Source: Metallyticus violacea (taxonomy: Eukaryota > Arthropoda > Insecta > Mantodea > Metallyticidae). Taken from it: a DNA stretch of 64,000 nt. Shown here piece by piece: positions 12,282 to 23,600 of the stretch. Under the pieces are notes generated by a model. That model saw nothing but the letters and a program-made list of their open reading frames with translations. It was not told the origin of the DNA and did not search any database. Position 1 is the first letter of the stretch. Every line of letters begins with the position of its first letter. A program made the translations under genes and the position numbers. Location: the NCBI GenBank assembly GCA_030762175.1, contig CM060831.1, positions 75,431,001-75,495,000 of the forward strand, given 5' to 3'.

Positions 12282-12601
12282 TCTCTCTAGTCGTCGGTCC
12301 TGGTGGTGTAGTGGTTACCATACTTGCCTCCTAAACCCAAAACGCGGGTTCGAACCCGGCCAGGACCGATGGATTTTTTCGGGCGTAAAAATCCTAAGTA
12401 TGGCTTCCTGCGGAAGGGAAGTAAAGCCGTGGGTCCCGTGTCGTACATTTACGGCACGAAAAAGAACCTCAAGCCTGAAAGAGAGGCTTCTGAGCAAAAT
12501 TTGTCGGCCGTTTCACGCCCTGAGTTGAATGGGACGCTGATGACCTGAGATGTTAAAGAGCGTCCGTAAATAAATCAATCAAAAAAAAATCTCTCTAGTC
12601 G
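12282..12601 (+). repeat. tRNA-derived SINE, family A, full length with target duplication
   Basis: The body (12294-12589) is flanked by a perfect 12-base duplication, TCTCTCTAGTCG, at 12282-12293 and 12590-12601. The head can form a 7-base acceptor stem (TCCTGGT with GCCAGGA). It has an A-box-like TGGTGTAGTGG at about 12304 and a B box GGTTCGAACCC at about 12347, so RNA polymerase III transcription is expected. The body carries the family blocks AAATTTGTCGGCCGTTTCAC and GATGACCTGAGATGTTAAAG, and the 3' end is AAATAAATCAATC plus an A run. The perfect duplication and intact boxes suggest a fairly recent insertion by LINE machinery. Open frames inside it are not genes. Confidence 0.92.
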
Positions 12602-13424
12602 AAGAAGGGCCCGCTCCATTGCACGTCGTCAACAGAAAGACGTATTAGCCAATAAACAACTGCTTCCGCCATCAAACCGTTCCTAAGCGGGATAACGGAA
12701 GATACAAAGCAAGAAAGGACATAAGGGAAAATACTGATTTAGGTTGATGGGTTCATGCAAAAAGGCAAAAGTAATGGGAGTGATTGTTTGAAGGTCATAC
12801 TAGAATCTACAAGCTATTTATTTAAAGTGCACCAAGTTGCTTGACTATGGCGGAAAAGGGCAGGAATTATTTCAAGTGCCAATTATTATGAAATTACTGC
12901 TATTTAATAATTTCTCTCATTACATTTCAAAATTTTATAATTAGTATTTTATGTTATGAAACATAAGCCATCGTTTTTTAAACACTTGGTAGATAAGGAC
13001 CATCTTTACCATCACTTTAAGGATATGAAAGTGATATGTGGTTTATTTTACACATTATTCAGCCCTACGAATTACACAATCGCACACTTTCACGAGCACA
13101 TCTATTCTGAAATTCCTGCAGTCTATAAATGGTCGATGGCTGTTGAATGCCCTCAAAAGCAACAACCTAAACAATATAAGAGAGGCAGACAGGCCAAACT
13201 ACTGGACTTCTTTTCCTTTCATTGAATGTCTTACGATGTATAGAAGTTGTCAGGAGTGGTTCCATCATACATGAATCACAACCCTTGCCTTTGCCACTGA
13301 TGCTCTTTCCTCAGTATGGCAGGCAATTCGTAAGAAAGAAATTGCAATAAAGTGTACCTCTTAGTCTCTCTATAATTTTATTCCAATTTTGATACAAAAA
13401 ATGAGATGCTTGTTGTAAAACAGC
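12602..13424. other. No gene recognised
   Basis: Open frames at 12956-13225 and 13038-13274 overlap in different frames and show no motif. Nothing else is supported. Confidence 0.5.
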
Positions 13425-13610
13425 GTCGTAGTCAGTGGTTAGGCTGCTCGCTTCCCACTGAGGCTCCATCGGATCAGATCCCAGCAGCGGTAAGTGGAAT
13501 GTATAGGGAATGAGACGACACCCGAACAAGCTTTCTCCGGATACTACAGTTCACCCCTGCACCTTATTCTGCCATTGTTCCATCATAAGGCAAAGAAAAC
13601 TACCATAGTA
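13425..13610 (+). repeat. SINE-like repeat with tRNA-related head
   Basis: The sequence GTCAGTGGTTAGGCTGCTCG resembles the A-box half of a tRNA and GGATCAGATCCCAGC a decayed B box. It is followed by a body with CACCTTATTCTGCCATTG, similar to TTCTATTCTGCCACAG near 32010. No target duplication is clear. I infer a separate, older SINE family. Confidence 0.45.
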
Positions 13611-14263
13611 TCTCTCCAAAGAAAAGCAGTAAACACAGAAAGATTATGATTAGTGTGTATGGAAGTACCTACCATAAAGCAGAACACTATGAATAAATGT
13701 TTTAAAACAGCCTTTATGCTAATTCTACTTATAGTAATTTATTGAAAATAAATAAAATACTTGTCATTGTGTTTTAAAATTACAATTACATACTTTCAAA
13801 ATACTTTCGCTTGGAGATGCGGCACTATCTATAATAAAGTCTATGTGTGATACCTTGAACTTGGGCACTTACTTATGTGAGTGGTATGGATTACTAAGGG
13901 GAATTTAGTTACACTTACTTTCCTACAGCAAGCAGAGTGACAGGTGGTACCCCATTGCCTCCATTGCCTCCATCCTTAGTTGCGAACTAAGGCATTTTAA
14001 TGTGAAGAAGTGGATATTTTTTTTCAGGTATGGAACTCTTTAACGTGTCGTCAATCTGTGACACCGGACCCACGCCTTAAAGTCCCTCCCGGTAAACTGG
14101 CACTTCTACATTTTTATGAGTGATAGAGTATAAAAGTAAATGATAATGAACATTTTATTTCCAGTTACACCTTTTACAATTTCATTTATTTACAAAATCC
14201 ATAGTACGCACATAACTATGTTCAGGTGAAAATAATGAGATTTTGTGCTATTAGTGCTATGGC
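13611..14263. other. No gene recognised
   Basis: AT-rich DNA with no supported feature. Confidence 0.5.

Positions 14264-14302
<39 letters not shown>
14264..14302. repeat. (ATA)n microsatellite
   Basis: About 13 uninterrupted ATA/TAA units. Confidence 0.95.
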
Positions 14303-16789
14303 TAACATTGTTTACGGGAATGTATAAGTAATCCTATAGGATATTGTGAAATGTACCAAAGCAAATTGCAATGCTAAACAAGGTAGATGCTTCATTTAGT
14401 AAGCGCAAACACTATCACTGGCAGTGCATGTATCATGCCCAGAGCCTTGTTTCTCGATCGAGGCGCCGGAATGAATGTGATTTGACGCAGGATCGGCGGC
14501 TCTATTGACCACTGCGTGCGTCCCTGGGCCCTGGAGGGAGGGGTGGAGGCGGTGATCAAATATCGAATGTCTGCTGCTTGTTTCAACGGGACGACAGGAA
14601 AAAAAAATGTGACGTAGTGAGACTCCCGGGACAACGTTATGCCACTCCAGCTGTCACATGTATCCTGAGGGAAAGATATAGCCAGTATTGGCGGCGGGAT
14701 ACTGAATGGCGCAACGAAAACGAGACCAAGAACGTCCTATATTGACAGTATTCAATTAGAAAAATAAAAATCGGAGGCGCTGTCTAGTTGGCGGAAGAGA
14801 ATTGCGAATATATTTTTGCTGATAACTTTATCTACACATGAAAGCCTACTTTAGTGGATTCTGCTCAATTATACGTCTTTCTCTTTTTATTTGTTTATTA
14901 CTAACATGATATAGACCACATTGCTTCAGTTTCAAGGGCTGATAAGTAGAGTTAGGTTACCTTTGCTCTCAATGTGATATCATTACTTAAGAAGTTCACT
15001 TAGGTTTCACCATCAGCGACACAGGTCAGCCAGCCTATTGCAATACCGCCTGCCGAGATGCTACCAAGATGTCAATAAACGAATTGCAAGCTGTGATGTT
15101 CGTCGACTGACTTACAACTTGGCGATGTTCTTATGTTTAATGTGGTGCTACAATTTTCTCTATTCAGTCTCGGTTGCAAAGACGAGAATGGATATTATAT
15201 TGGAATAATAGGCGTCACTTCTGGGAATCGAGCTAGGTCGACTCCTCCAGGAAAGACGAGGTGTTTCTAGACGATGCTGAATAACTCATTATTTAATATT
15301 TATTAAAGGGTTTTCTTATACAGTTGGACGTGGCTCCTGCAAGCACCAAGGAGGGGTGATAATCACCTAGTCCAGATGTAAGAGTTGTTGTTAAACACTT
15401 TCCACCACCATAAGGTCAACAGTCACCAGGTCCTTATATCATTCTAAGAGGATCTTGGTTTGGGTTCGTTGAACTTAAAAAGTAAACAGTATTTCATCAG
15501 CGCAATAATTCTGTCTATCTATACCATGCACACATGGATATAATATTTTAAGTGAGTGGAAAAGTGGGTTGCTTTTGTTTATGCAAGCGTTTCTCTGAGG
15601 ACCTTTCAGGTCACGTGACCTCTGGGATGCACATTGTGGCAAGGAAAGTCACCCTTAATATTTATTACGTCTACGTCTGATTATGTTTGCGTTTATACAG
15701 TCTAGTTCACTAACTAGGATATAGAGTGTGCTCTTACACAATATGATGTTATTATATTTTGTCAATGTTACGATTACTTTTGATGCCATGCTTTCGTTAC
15801 AAAGCCGACTCTTCATTACACTATACTTGCTTGTTTATGCGCTGTAAGCAAATATTTACTCTCTTGTTCCTTATTAAATACATCATAATTAGTCATTAAA
15901 TAACAGGATTACTACTCTAAAGCGCATATTTTTATATACAATGCATTTATTATATTTGCATATATAATTAAAAATATAATTTGAAACCCAAATTGACTCT
16001 AGCACAATGCGCCTGCGCAATGCCGCTTCACTAATAAATTGAGCCTGGAAGAGCTATAATGGTTCAATCACCACCTGTTAGTGAAATGGCCTAATCTACA
16101 ACGAAAATTCAATGTGAAGACATTGATTTGTTTGTATCAGGGAAGGATATATGAATAAGTGGAATAATTTAAACCAAAAACAAAACAATAATGAATTCTG
16201 AGTTTTAAAATAGCTAATCGAAAAGCAAAATCGGGATTATAAATGGATTACTGTTTATTAATAGCTGTACAATTCAACACGGCTCTGCGTGCAATATAAT
16301 CCATGATGAACTCAGGTATAGGAAAGCGTGTTGCGCACGGTCGCTAGGCACTTTTCCGATGATTACAAGCGTGCGCAGCAGACATTTCTGAGAAAGCACT
16401 TGAATCATACTCGTGAAGGAAGAAATTTTCCTCCACCAAAGTGTGATGGGACGATTCGAAGTATATAGTCACTGAGTAACATACAATTGATGCAATGTAA
16501 TGGAATCGTCCCCGGTTACGAACAAATTCCAGACTTCCGCTGGGAAAGTCAAGCTGACGATTTTTTGCAAAGCTCGGAAGTTCAGGCATTTATTTTGGTT
16601 TAAATAGGCAGGCTAAAAGATACTTAAAATACTAAAAATAGGTAGTAATATCATTAAAACATGCATTTATTAAAAGTAAAAACAGCAGGTAAAATCATTC
16701 ACTATTAATGAAAATAATTATTTAACATTTAACAATATTTTATCACATAATTAAATACATAAGCTTACTTTACTTAGTTACAAGCAACA
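14303..16789. other. No gene recognised; includes a short GC-rich patch
   Basis: A GC-rich patch at about 14440-14660 carries a 80-codon minus-strand frame (14392-14634) with no motif. The rest is AT-rich, without supported genes or repeats. Confidence 0.5.
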
Positions 16790-17640
16790 ACAAGAGCTTT
16801 TTTCCAAGTATCCATTGTCACAGTCACCTGCTTGTCAGAGAGACAAGCTTCATCATGGATAAAGAAAGTATTACTTCCACTAAAGTGATTGGAGCACATT
16901 TAAAACAAGCTATTTCGGAAGGACTCAACGTTCACCTTTCAGCACATCAGAAATGCTCATAAGTTTTTCTAGGTCCAGATTATCATTCATAACACGTTTA
17001 CACTTCTCACTAATTCTTTTCTCTCAAGGTACTTGCAGCAGTTGATTTGCTGCAGCTCCAAAGATCCCAATGGATGACACCAGTGTATCACTTTCTGTTT
17101 ACTCCAACTGCTTGCAAGAGTTCTTTATGGTACAACGTTTTTCCCCTCGCGAACTGGAGCAGCTTCATCTTCTGATTGCTGCTGTAGTATATAACTGCAG
17201 AGATCCAGGTTCCCAGTCTGGTGAGAACTGAGATCTGGTAAAAGCCCAGATTCTGGAGGGAAGGTTTCTTAGTGTTCAAAATCATCTTATCCACGAGAAG
17301 ATACAGGCTTCTTACTTCTTCGGCGATTCTGGGCTAGCCATGTGAAATAGAGCATTTACAGCAAAAGAACTGTGATATCATCATGCCGTATTCTATGTGC
17401 CCAGAGTAGCATTAAGGAATTTGTACACAAAAAAGCTACTGCGGAACTATTTGCTCTGTCCAACTTTTACGTTGTTCAAAGAAATACAGATGATAGATCT
17501 CTTTGTGTTCCTTCCACAGTTCCGATAATGATGCTGGCCACATTAGGTCTCATTGTATCCGTAGTTTCATGAAAGGAGATTGCACGTTTCGTATCCTCTG
17601 TAGGGTCTCTTCAAAGCTTATATTCAAATAAGATTTTCTA
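16790..17640 (-). pseudogene. hAT-like transposase remnant
   Basis: Read on the minus strand, several blocks follow in the order of a hAT-like transposase family common in insects. HETTDTMRPNVASIIIGTVE (about 17570-17508) matches the DETTD region, with the first Asp changed to His. The block reading SLMLLWAHRIRHDD follows. LTRLGTWISAVIYYS (about 17232-17188) matches the LTRWGTWISAAIYYS block. Near the end come EKCKRVMNDNLDLEKL and DTWKKALVVACN. Several stops and frameshifts separate the blocks, and LTRW has become LTRL. No inverted termini or 8-base target duplication was found. The relic is old and inactive. The hAT label is inference from remembered motif wording; a search would settle it. 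Confidence 0.55.
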
Positions 17641-17794
17641 TGTGTGGATTCTCATAGAACGTGTTTTTAGTGCACTTGTGCAAAAACGTTTCTAGTTTCC
17701 AGAACGGTATTTCCGAGTTCAAGCAAGGTTTGCATAGATAAAGGAGAAGCTCAGATTATCTGCTTAATGTTGCAACAGCTGTTTATATTAAAGC

Positions 17795-17912
17795 GAGTAG
17801 GAGGGCCGTCCTCCCTGACTGGGTTTTTTTTTTCTGGATTTTTCTCAATCATAAATATACAAATGCCTGGAGGTATCCTAAACTTAAGCAAAAAACGCTT
17901 CCTTCCTTTAAA
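17795..17912 (+). repeat. SINE family C fragment, tRNA head missing
   Basis: It matches the middle of the SINE at 55377-55660: CGTCCTCCCTGACTGGG, a T run, AAATGCC-like and GGAGGTA-like blocks, and CGCTTCCTTCCTT. The head is absent, so this copy is 5' truncated. Confidence 0.75.
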
Positions 17913-18254
17913 ATCTTCATTTCTCAGTTTATAATTTAACCTCGTGTAACATCAAATGTGCGTTAAACTGTTTTGAAATATAATTAGATCACAGAAAGCA
18001 CAGCGAAAGAAAAAGAATCAAGTATTTGTATATGGAAATTGTTCTTTCACACTATCCATGTATAGACATTAATTTTAGGGGAAAGAAGAAGCAGGTTTGA
18101 AAAATATGGGTCATGGCTGAAACATATCTTTAGCTTGCTAAAACTGGGTCAAAAGTACCGTAGGATGACTGATCTCTTCTTAGGAATAAAAGCTTCACAG
18201 TAGAGAAAACCTTGGTGGTCTTCAGGGTATATGGAAGGAGGAGATGGGGAGGAG

Positions 18255-18335
18255 AGGAGGATGCGGTAGTTTAGTTGGTTAGAGCGTCAGTACGAAGACA
18301 GATTCGTGGTTTGAATCCCGTGACCCGAATGTTTT
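18255..18335 (+). repeat. tRNA-like sequence (tRNA pseudogene or SINE head)
   Basis: GCGGTAGTTTAGTTGGTTAG followed by AGCGTCAGTACGA resembles the A-box half of a tRNA, and GTGGTTTGAATCCCGTGACC contains a B box. The acceptor ends do not pair well, so a functional tRNA is unlikely. No SINE body recognised elsewhere in the window follows it. Confidence 0.4.
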
Positions 18336-18632
18336 AAGCTAATACTTCTTTCCAATTATAAATATTTTCTGAAAATAATTTAGTATACTTAGTAACATAA
18401 GAACAAATATGAAATATGTGCACCAAAATTGTGTTAAGTGTTACATAAATGACCGATAGGATTGATATTCTTTAGTATTCTTAGTAGTTATTCGTTATTA
18501 GATTTTTACTATTATCAAATGGGTGTTTGGTTTTTTTTTTTTTTTTTCTTTGATGGATATGGAATTATAATTATCATGAACAAAATTACACCGAGAAACT
18601 TAATTCTGCTTACTAAATAAATGTGTAAATAA
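18336..18632. other. AT-rich spacer with poly-T run
   Basis: A run of about 18 T lies at 18530-18547. Nothing else is supported. Confidence 0.6.
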
Positions 18633-19067
18633 CTAATTTAAAGGAAGACTTTGATTACCCCCCTTATATCTTGAGGTAATGAGTTTCAAGACAGAGCAGT
18701 GGCTAATGAGAAAGCAGAGATGTCTGACATTTATGTATTGATAGAATGAAGTTTTGTTGTGATTGCGCGTCGCGAGTATGTTGGAGTATAGTAAAGCGAG
18801 GCGCAAGCTTAGGTGTGAAGTTGTCGATGAGAGTGAAGTAATCACCTGTCCTTTATCATGGTTCAGACTGACTATAAAGTAGGCAACCATAGCTGATATG
18901 ACTTTTAGAAGTTCGTAAGATATATGAATAGCCAAAATATAGTTCATTGAAGTTATTTTGGACGAAAACATGAGATACTTTGCATTCTTCAATAAATAAT
19001 TCGGAATGAAAAGTGTGCATTTTGCAAACGATTTAGTGGCATAGTGCATTATCATAAACAACAATAA
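18633..19067 (-). CDS. Longest open frame in the window, about 143 codons, unknown
   Basis: The minus-strand frame is open from a stop at 19070-19068 to a stop at about 18633. Its first ATG lies a few codons inside. The encoded stretch has one strongly hydrophobic segment around ISYELLKVISAMVAYFIVSL. This has a superficial likeness to the last transmembrane helix of insect gustatory receptors, but the spacing is off by one residue and the TYxxxxxQF signature is absent. No splice sites or neighbouring exons are evident. By rough estimate, a frame this long can arise by chance in 64 kb of AT-rich DNA. It may be a degenerate receptor exon, transposon debris or chance. Confidence 0.15.
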   Translation of the reverse strand, partial: LLLFMIMHYATKSFAKCTLFIPNYLLKNAKYLMFSSKITSMNYILAIHISYELLKVISAMVAYFIVSLNHDKGQVITSLSSTTSHLSLRLALLYSNILATRNHNKTSFYQYINVRHLCFLISHCSVLKLITSRYKGGNQSLPLN

Positions 19068-19470
19068 TTAAAATAAAAATGTCCAAGATAAAAGTATTTA
19101 GCATTCCCTGTGCTATTAGGACCTCAAGAGAACAACTTTAAATAAAAATCTTTGCTATTTTTAAACTATAATTTTCAAAATTTATGACTTTATCCCTCTG
19201 AGTCACCGATATCTAATGAATGTTTTATTAATTTTTATATTTTCAACACAATATGTATTCATTATTTTTGCATTCAGTGCCATTGGGGTCTATATAATCC
19301 CATTCAAAACTGGATTTTTTCTTTAAATGTAAAATTATGAAAGTAGTACTGCTGATCGTTATTTTGAACATCTGTATTACGAAACACGTACAACAATAAA
19401 AATAACTTTTATCGCTTATTTGTTAACCATTGTTAAGGTTTATTACCTCAGTTGTTATTCGTGTTTTGCC
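19068..19470. other. No gene recognised
   Basis: AT-rich sequence. GGGGTCTATATAATCCC at about 19286-19302 is a small imperfect palindrome that might mark a piggyBac-like terminus for the relic just downstream. Confidence 0.4.
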
Positions 19471-19479
19471 TCAGTGTGT

Positions 19480-19640
19480 CGTAGAATTATATTATGAGTA
19501 GATAGCGTTTTAGTCCAGAAATAGAAGCAAATTTGAATGAAGAAGGGAAATATTATGTGATGACGATGAAGAAATTGATGCTTTTATAACCGAAGAGAAC
19601 GAATAAACGGAACTGATGATGATATTGGGGGTTTACCACC
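19480..19640 (+). pseudogene. piggyBac-like transposase N-terminal remnant
   Basis: An ATG at about 19495 is followed by MSR, a stop, then RFSPEIEANLNE. After a frameshift comes DDDEEIDAFITEENE and a stop. A start-proximal SPEEIE-like block followed by an acidic D/E stretch is typical of the N-terminus of piggyBac-like transposases. The DDD catalytic domain and Cys-rich end are absent. At least one nonsense change and one frameshift are present. An acidic stretch alone is weak evidence, so the assignment is tentative. Confidence 0.35.
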
Positions 19641-21587
19641 TGTGGGAACGTTATATGGATAGAATGTCTGTAAACAACATTAAAAGTTGCTTTGTTATAA
19701 ATGTAAGAACATTTAAATGGAGGAAGGAAGACAAATTATAAAAATGTGCTTACATACATAGCTGTCCTGATTTCAAGGTAAATATGCATGTTTTAATGCC
19801 AGCTCATTAAAACAATTGCAATACTACCGACATAGGTGTAAATTATTTGGTGTGTTTATGACCCCGGTGATACTCGGTGTAACAAAGAACACCCTGTACA
19901 AGAATAGTTAAAAAGGAAAATAAGGTACGGAGAGACGATAGGTTTAGGTGTGAAGTTGAAAACAACGGGGAATGAAGAGAAGATCAATTTGACTGTGAAA
20001 GCTGTAACGTCCTATTTTATCAAAATTCTGGAAATGAGAATTGATTGAATGGAGAAAGTATAATGTTGTGCTAGATGCTAAAATGTTTCATGAACCTAAG
20101 CAATGGGAAACAGAAGAGATGTGGGGTTAGTATGGATTTGATATTTGACATGTTCTGTAGAAAATTACTGATCTACCAGTAGGTAGGAAGAACATGTAAT
20201 GGCAACATATTGGAAAAAGTGGCAGATATCGTAAAATGTTGAGGGCGAGCTCCCATGAAGTATATAAGACCCAGGCTGGATTGCAACTACCGCCTCCGCG
20301 GCGCAGCCAATGTATTAAGGTCGAGAGTAGGTGAACACTATAACACCATTTTCTATCATTTGCAGAAACACCAGAGGTTGTAAAGATATCACAATGAATA
20401 AATTAGTGTATATACTGTGTCACATCGCGTGATAATTGGTAGCTGATCTCCTCACAACGACTCAACAAGTTGCAGAAAAATACCCTGAGATGTGGCGTGA
20501 ACAATAATCAACAAGGCCGCTTCATAATTTGGTGTCCAGCCCGGTGACTCAAATAACCCGAAACAGCTACAGATGGAAAATTGTCTTCTTAGTGAAGAAG
20601 ATAATGATTCACAATTTGTCGTTAGAAAAGGCGAGTAGTACTGAACATAAACAGAAACAGTGTATCAATTTAAGTATATTATAGAGAGATGCTGAAATAT
20701 GATTACGAATAAAAGACGAAATTGTCGATAGGAATGTGTGTAAGGAATATAAACCCCTAAATTCCAACACTGCGGAGATACAGCGTGTTGAGGCTATAGA
20801 GAAGGACGTGGAGAAACTCAAATATAGTAACTTCTAATCTATTCAGATTATCATAACACAATATTGTTTATTTGACATTTTCAAAACATTTGCTGACAAA
20901 TTGCATTTATCACGTAGATATTTCTTTGAAAATATACGCAGGCTTAGGCTACACGCTCTTGCAGATCATTTCATAGTATTTCATCTACCTGACCACACAA
21001 CGAAGTTAGCTGACAGGTGAATAATGTGAAATCAGCAAACCATCAGCAATGAGTTTTTTTCATAATTAAAACGATTAACTCAGAAAGTGTGTCTTTCAAT
21101 AGTTCGTATCGTTTGCTGTTTTTGACAGTCATTTCATAAAAACAGCTCAGACAAGGTTTTTACGAAGGTAGTTCTGTCACATCATTATCTAATTATCTTC
21201 AGTCAAGACAGTAACCTTATCCAATGATTGGTGCTATTGATTGATTACAAACTCAGATGATACTCTCCGTATACCTCCAACGCTATATAAGCGTGGTAAG
21301 GCAGAATTGAACCTATTTCCTGGAACACGTTTCCATTGTAGGCGTTCTCGTGGGTGGTTCGCTCTCTCAAAGCCTCTTTCACTCGTGCGTTTACCAAAAT
21401 TACAGCGTGAAAAAGCGCTAATCCCAACTAAATTTAGCATTCGTTGAAAAAAATAATAATAAATACATAAAATATCCCCATTCAGAGAACAATTTCTAAA
21501 TTGCATTTATATGGAATAAGCTGTTTGGAAGCTAAAAGTGTTTTCAATTATTTCCCTCTCATCAGGAAAAATCGCAAATGTCATTTG
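19641..21587. other. No gene recognised
   Basis: Open frames at 20609-20821 (minus) and 21234-21506 (both strands) have no family motif. AACACCCTGTA at about 19889-19899 resembles the terminal motif of some Tc1/mariner MITEs, but no partner end was found. Confidence 0.5.
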
Positions 21588-21826
21588 TACACTACTGGCC
21601 ATTAAAATTGCAACGCGACATGCCGAGAGTGCGGGGTGTCATTCCGAGAAATTAGTGTTCGTGTTGGAAGAAATGTGTCCACAGCGAAACAAATATGAGA
21701 TCGGTGGATGTAAGTAGAAACGAACGCACAGCGACCCTGTAAAACAACCGAACGAGAAGACATCCATTTCCCCTTGACTATTATGAACACGGACAATGTG
21801 CTGCAATTTCAATGGCCAGCAGTTTA
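21588..21826. mobile_element. 235-base Tc1/mariner-type MITE with TA duplication
   Basis: The element (21590-21824) is flanked by TA on both sides (21588-21589 and 21825-21826). Its ends are inverted repeats: CACTACTGGCCATTAAAATT at the left and, inverted, AACTGCTGGCCATTGAAATT at the right. The family resemblance of the CTGGCCATTAAAATTGC terminus to Tc1/mariner elements is from general knowledge. The interior (short frame 21602-21796, minus) has no coding similarity. It would need a transposase in trans. Confidence 0.85.
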
Positions 21827-22331
21827 CTAAATTTGAGCAGTCTGTATGTAGTTAATAGGAAAGAAAGATTACCCGTCAATTAATATATTAATGGGGTTCA
21901 TTGAAAACTTATGCTTCTGTTTTCCTATATATTCTCTTGCCCCTTAAAGCTTAAATCCCTTTCATTTCAGGATCAGAGATTAAAACGTTAAAGAATTCCA
22001 GTCACATTCTGCATGACATAATAGCCAATATTTATTACAAATATTTCTTTGCCCATACTGTCATTTAACACAAACATTTTAACCCAAAGTTTGCAGAACT
22101 TAACTCTTAAATAGATCTGCAGGTACTATCTATCCACGATTCCCCGCTGCTAACCTGCCATTGGTTTTTAATTATACTCTCCGCGGACAGCACGGCGATT
22201 TTAATGAGTTCTTTCCGGACGTTACTGCTTAGCTTTGCGGAGCATGAGGTGAGTTATATACTCTTTAGATCTGCAATATTGCATGAAGATCATTAGTGTG
22301 TGTTTCCGGTAGCCTCGAGCAAAACTCGGCC

Positions 22332-22362
<31 letters not shown>

Positions 22363-23280
22363 CCCAAGTCGCTGCTCTACCGTAAATTCCTATCACTAAT
22401 ATTTCGAAGATTCGCCTGTAGGGCTGAGCTATTAATAGCCATATGATATGCAATAATGCCGATGGTTAGTAATGCTTAGTAACGATATGGTAAATATATT
22501 GCAGTAGAAATATGTTTATTCCAGTAGCATCATCACACTAAAGCCTCTACAGGAGCAAGCGTACGTGCTTTTATAACAAACAAAGTCTGCTTAATTTAAT
22601 ATAATGTATTAGATTAGATACTTCATACGAAAGCAAACATAAAATGCACAGTTAATTGCTGAAATAAAATGAAAATAAATAAAAATAAAAAAGTAACAAT
22701 AGGAACCTCGTCGAGGATAAAACCTGAATGGGGGAGGAGCAATACATCAAAACAGGAGACAAACTCATTAGCCAGAAGCTCTCGTGGTTCGGACAAGGCG
22801 TAGAGGAATGGCGGCCATCAGCGAAAATGGATTGAGAATTTGTCCCATCTCTGGCAAGAAGGAATTTTGGATACATGTACGAATTGAATGTAACAATACG
22901 GAAGAATGTTGATTTACGTAGAATACATAATTTGTATTCAGATGAACATTTTCCATGTTAAATCAATAATGACTCTCAGAGTATTGAAACATAGTCATCT
23001 GCACCAAATAAGTAAAGTACCTCTAAATTTCCTGCGGTTTATTTCCATGCCATCAACGTTCATTCTCCAGCGTCTAATAATATTGTATCTTTTGGAGAAT
23101 TTAGTTACTTTAGAATATAAAAGAATATATTTCTATGTATAGAACTTCCCTTATCGGGGTTATGCGTCTCATCAGCCACAGTCGACCTTGCACACATCTT
23201 GGGCTAATAGCATGCTAAACTCCAATTCTCCTATCATAAAGAAGGGTTTCTTGTATACTATTTCGATTTTCAGAACTCCA
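21827..23280. other. No gene recognised; long poly-T run
   Basis: A run of about 35 T lies at 22327-22361; it might be the A tail of a minus-strand retroelement, but no body follows. The open frames in 22652-23142 lack motifs. Confidence 0.5.
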
Positions 23281-23600
23281 TTAGCGAGTGCTGTGTTCAC
23301 ACGACCATTTTGGGTGGAACCGCGCCTCTTCTGAAAAGAACACAAACTGTGGGTTGATTAACCCTTCAGTCACTGATGAAAGAAACCACTCACAATAACG
23401 CACACGTGCTACGGGATCACCTTGTCGTAGACGGTGGATACGAGTATACTTGTAAGTTTTGAGTTTTAACAATTTTATTGCTGTACGTGCAGAAGACACT
23501 GAAACTCAAACTAATCGTGATTTTGTAAGCGAACGTTCATAATTTGCACCAATTTCGTCCAATTTGTCTTCTGTTAAGCTATAGTCTTCACATATGTTTC
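23281..23600 (-). pseudogene. Tc1/mariner-superfamily transposase fragment
   Basis: Read on the minus strand from about 23600: SLTEDKLDEIGANYERSLTK, a short damaged stretch with a stop, SVSSARTAIKLLKLKTYKYT, RIHRLRQGDPVARVRYCEWF and LSSVTEGLINPQFVFFSEEA followed by RFHPKWS. This follows the order of a transposase family common in arthropods: helix-turn-helix with S-SSARTA, then R-x-x-FC-W-L, then the first catalytic block FFSDEAxFH, where the Asp is Glu here. The fragment ends abruptly at 23281, and the second and third catalytic residues are missing. A T run at about 23605-23625 abuts the upstream end. It is a truncated, inactive copy. Confidence 0.65.

Noticed and set aside
12294..12365. 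Possible functional tRNA gene
   Set aside because: The acceptor stem and B box are good, but the anticodon arm is not canonical and the sequence continues into a SINE body with an A tail inside one target duplication.
8326..14302. Possible CRISPR-like or satellite arrays
   Set aside because: Only short microsatellites ((ATT)n, (GT)n, (ATA)n) are present; no spaced direct repeats. The context is eukaryotic.
15300..15480. Possible coding or RNA feature around CAGTTGGACGTGGCTCCTGC
   Set aside because: No open frame, no tRNA-like folding and no second copy in the window.
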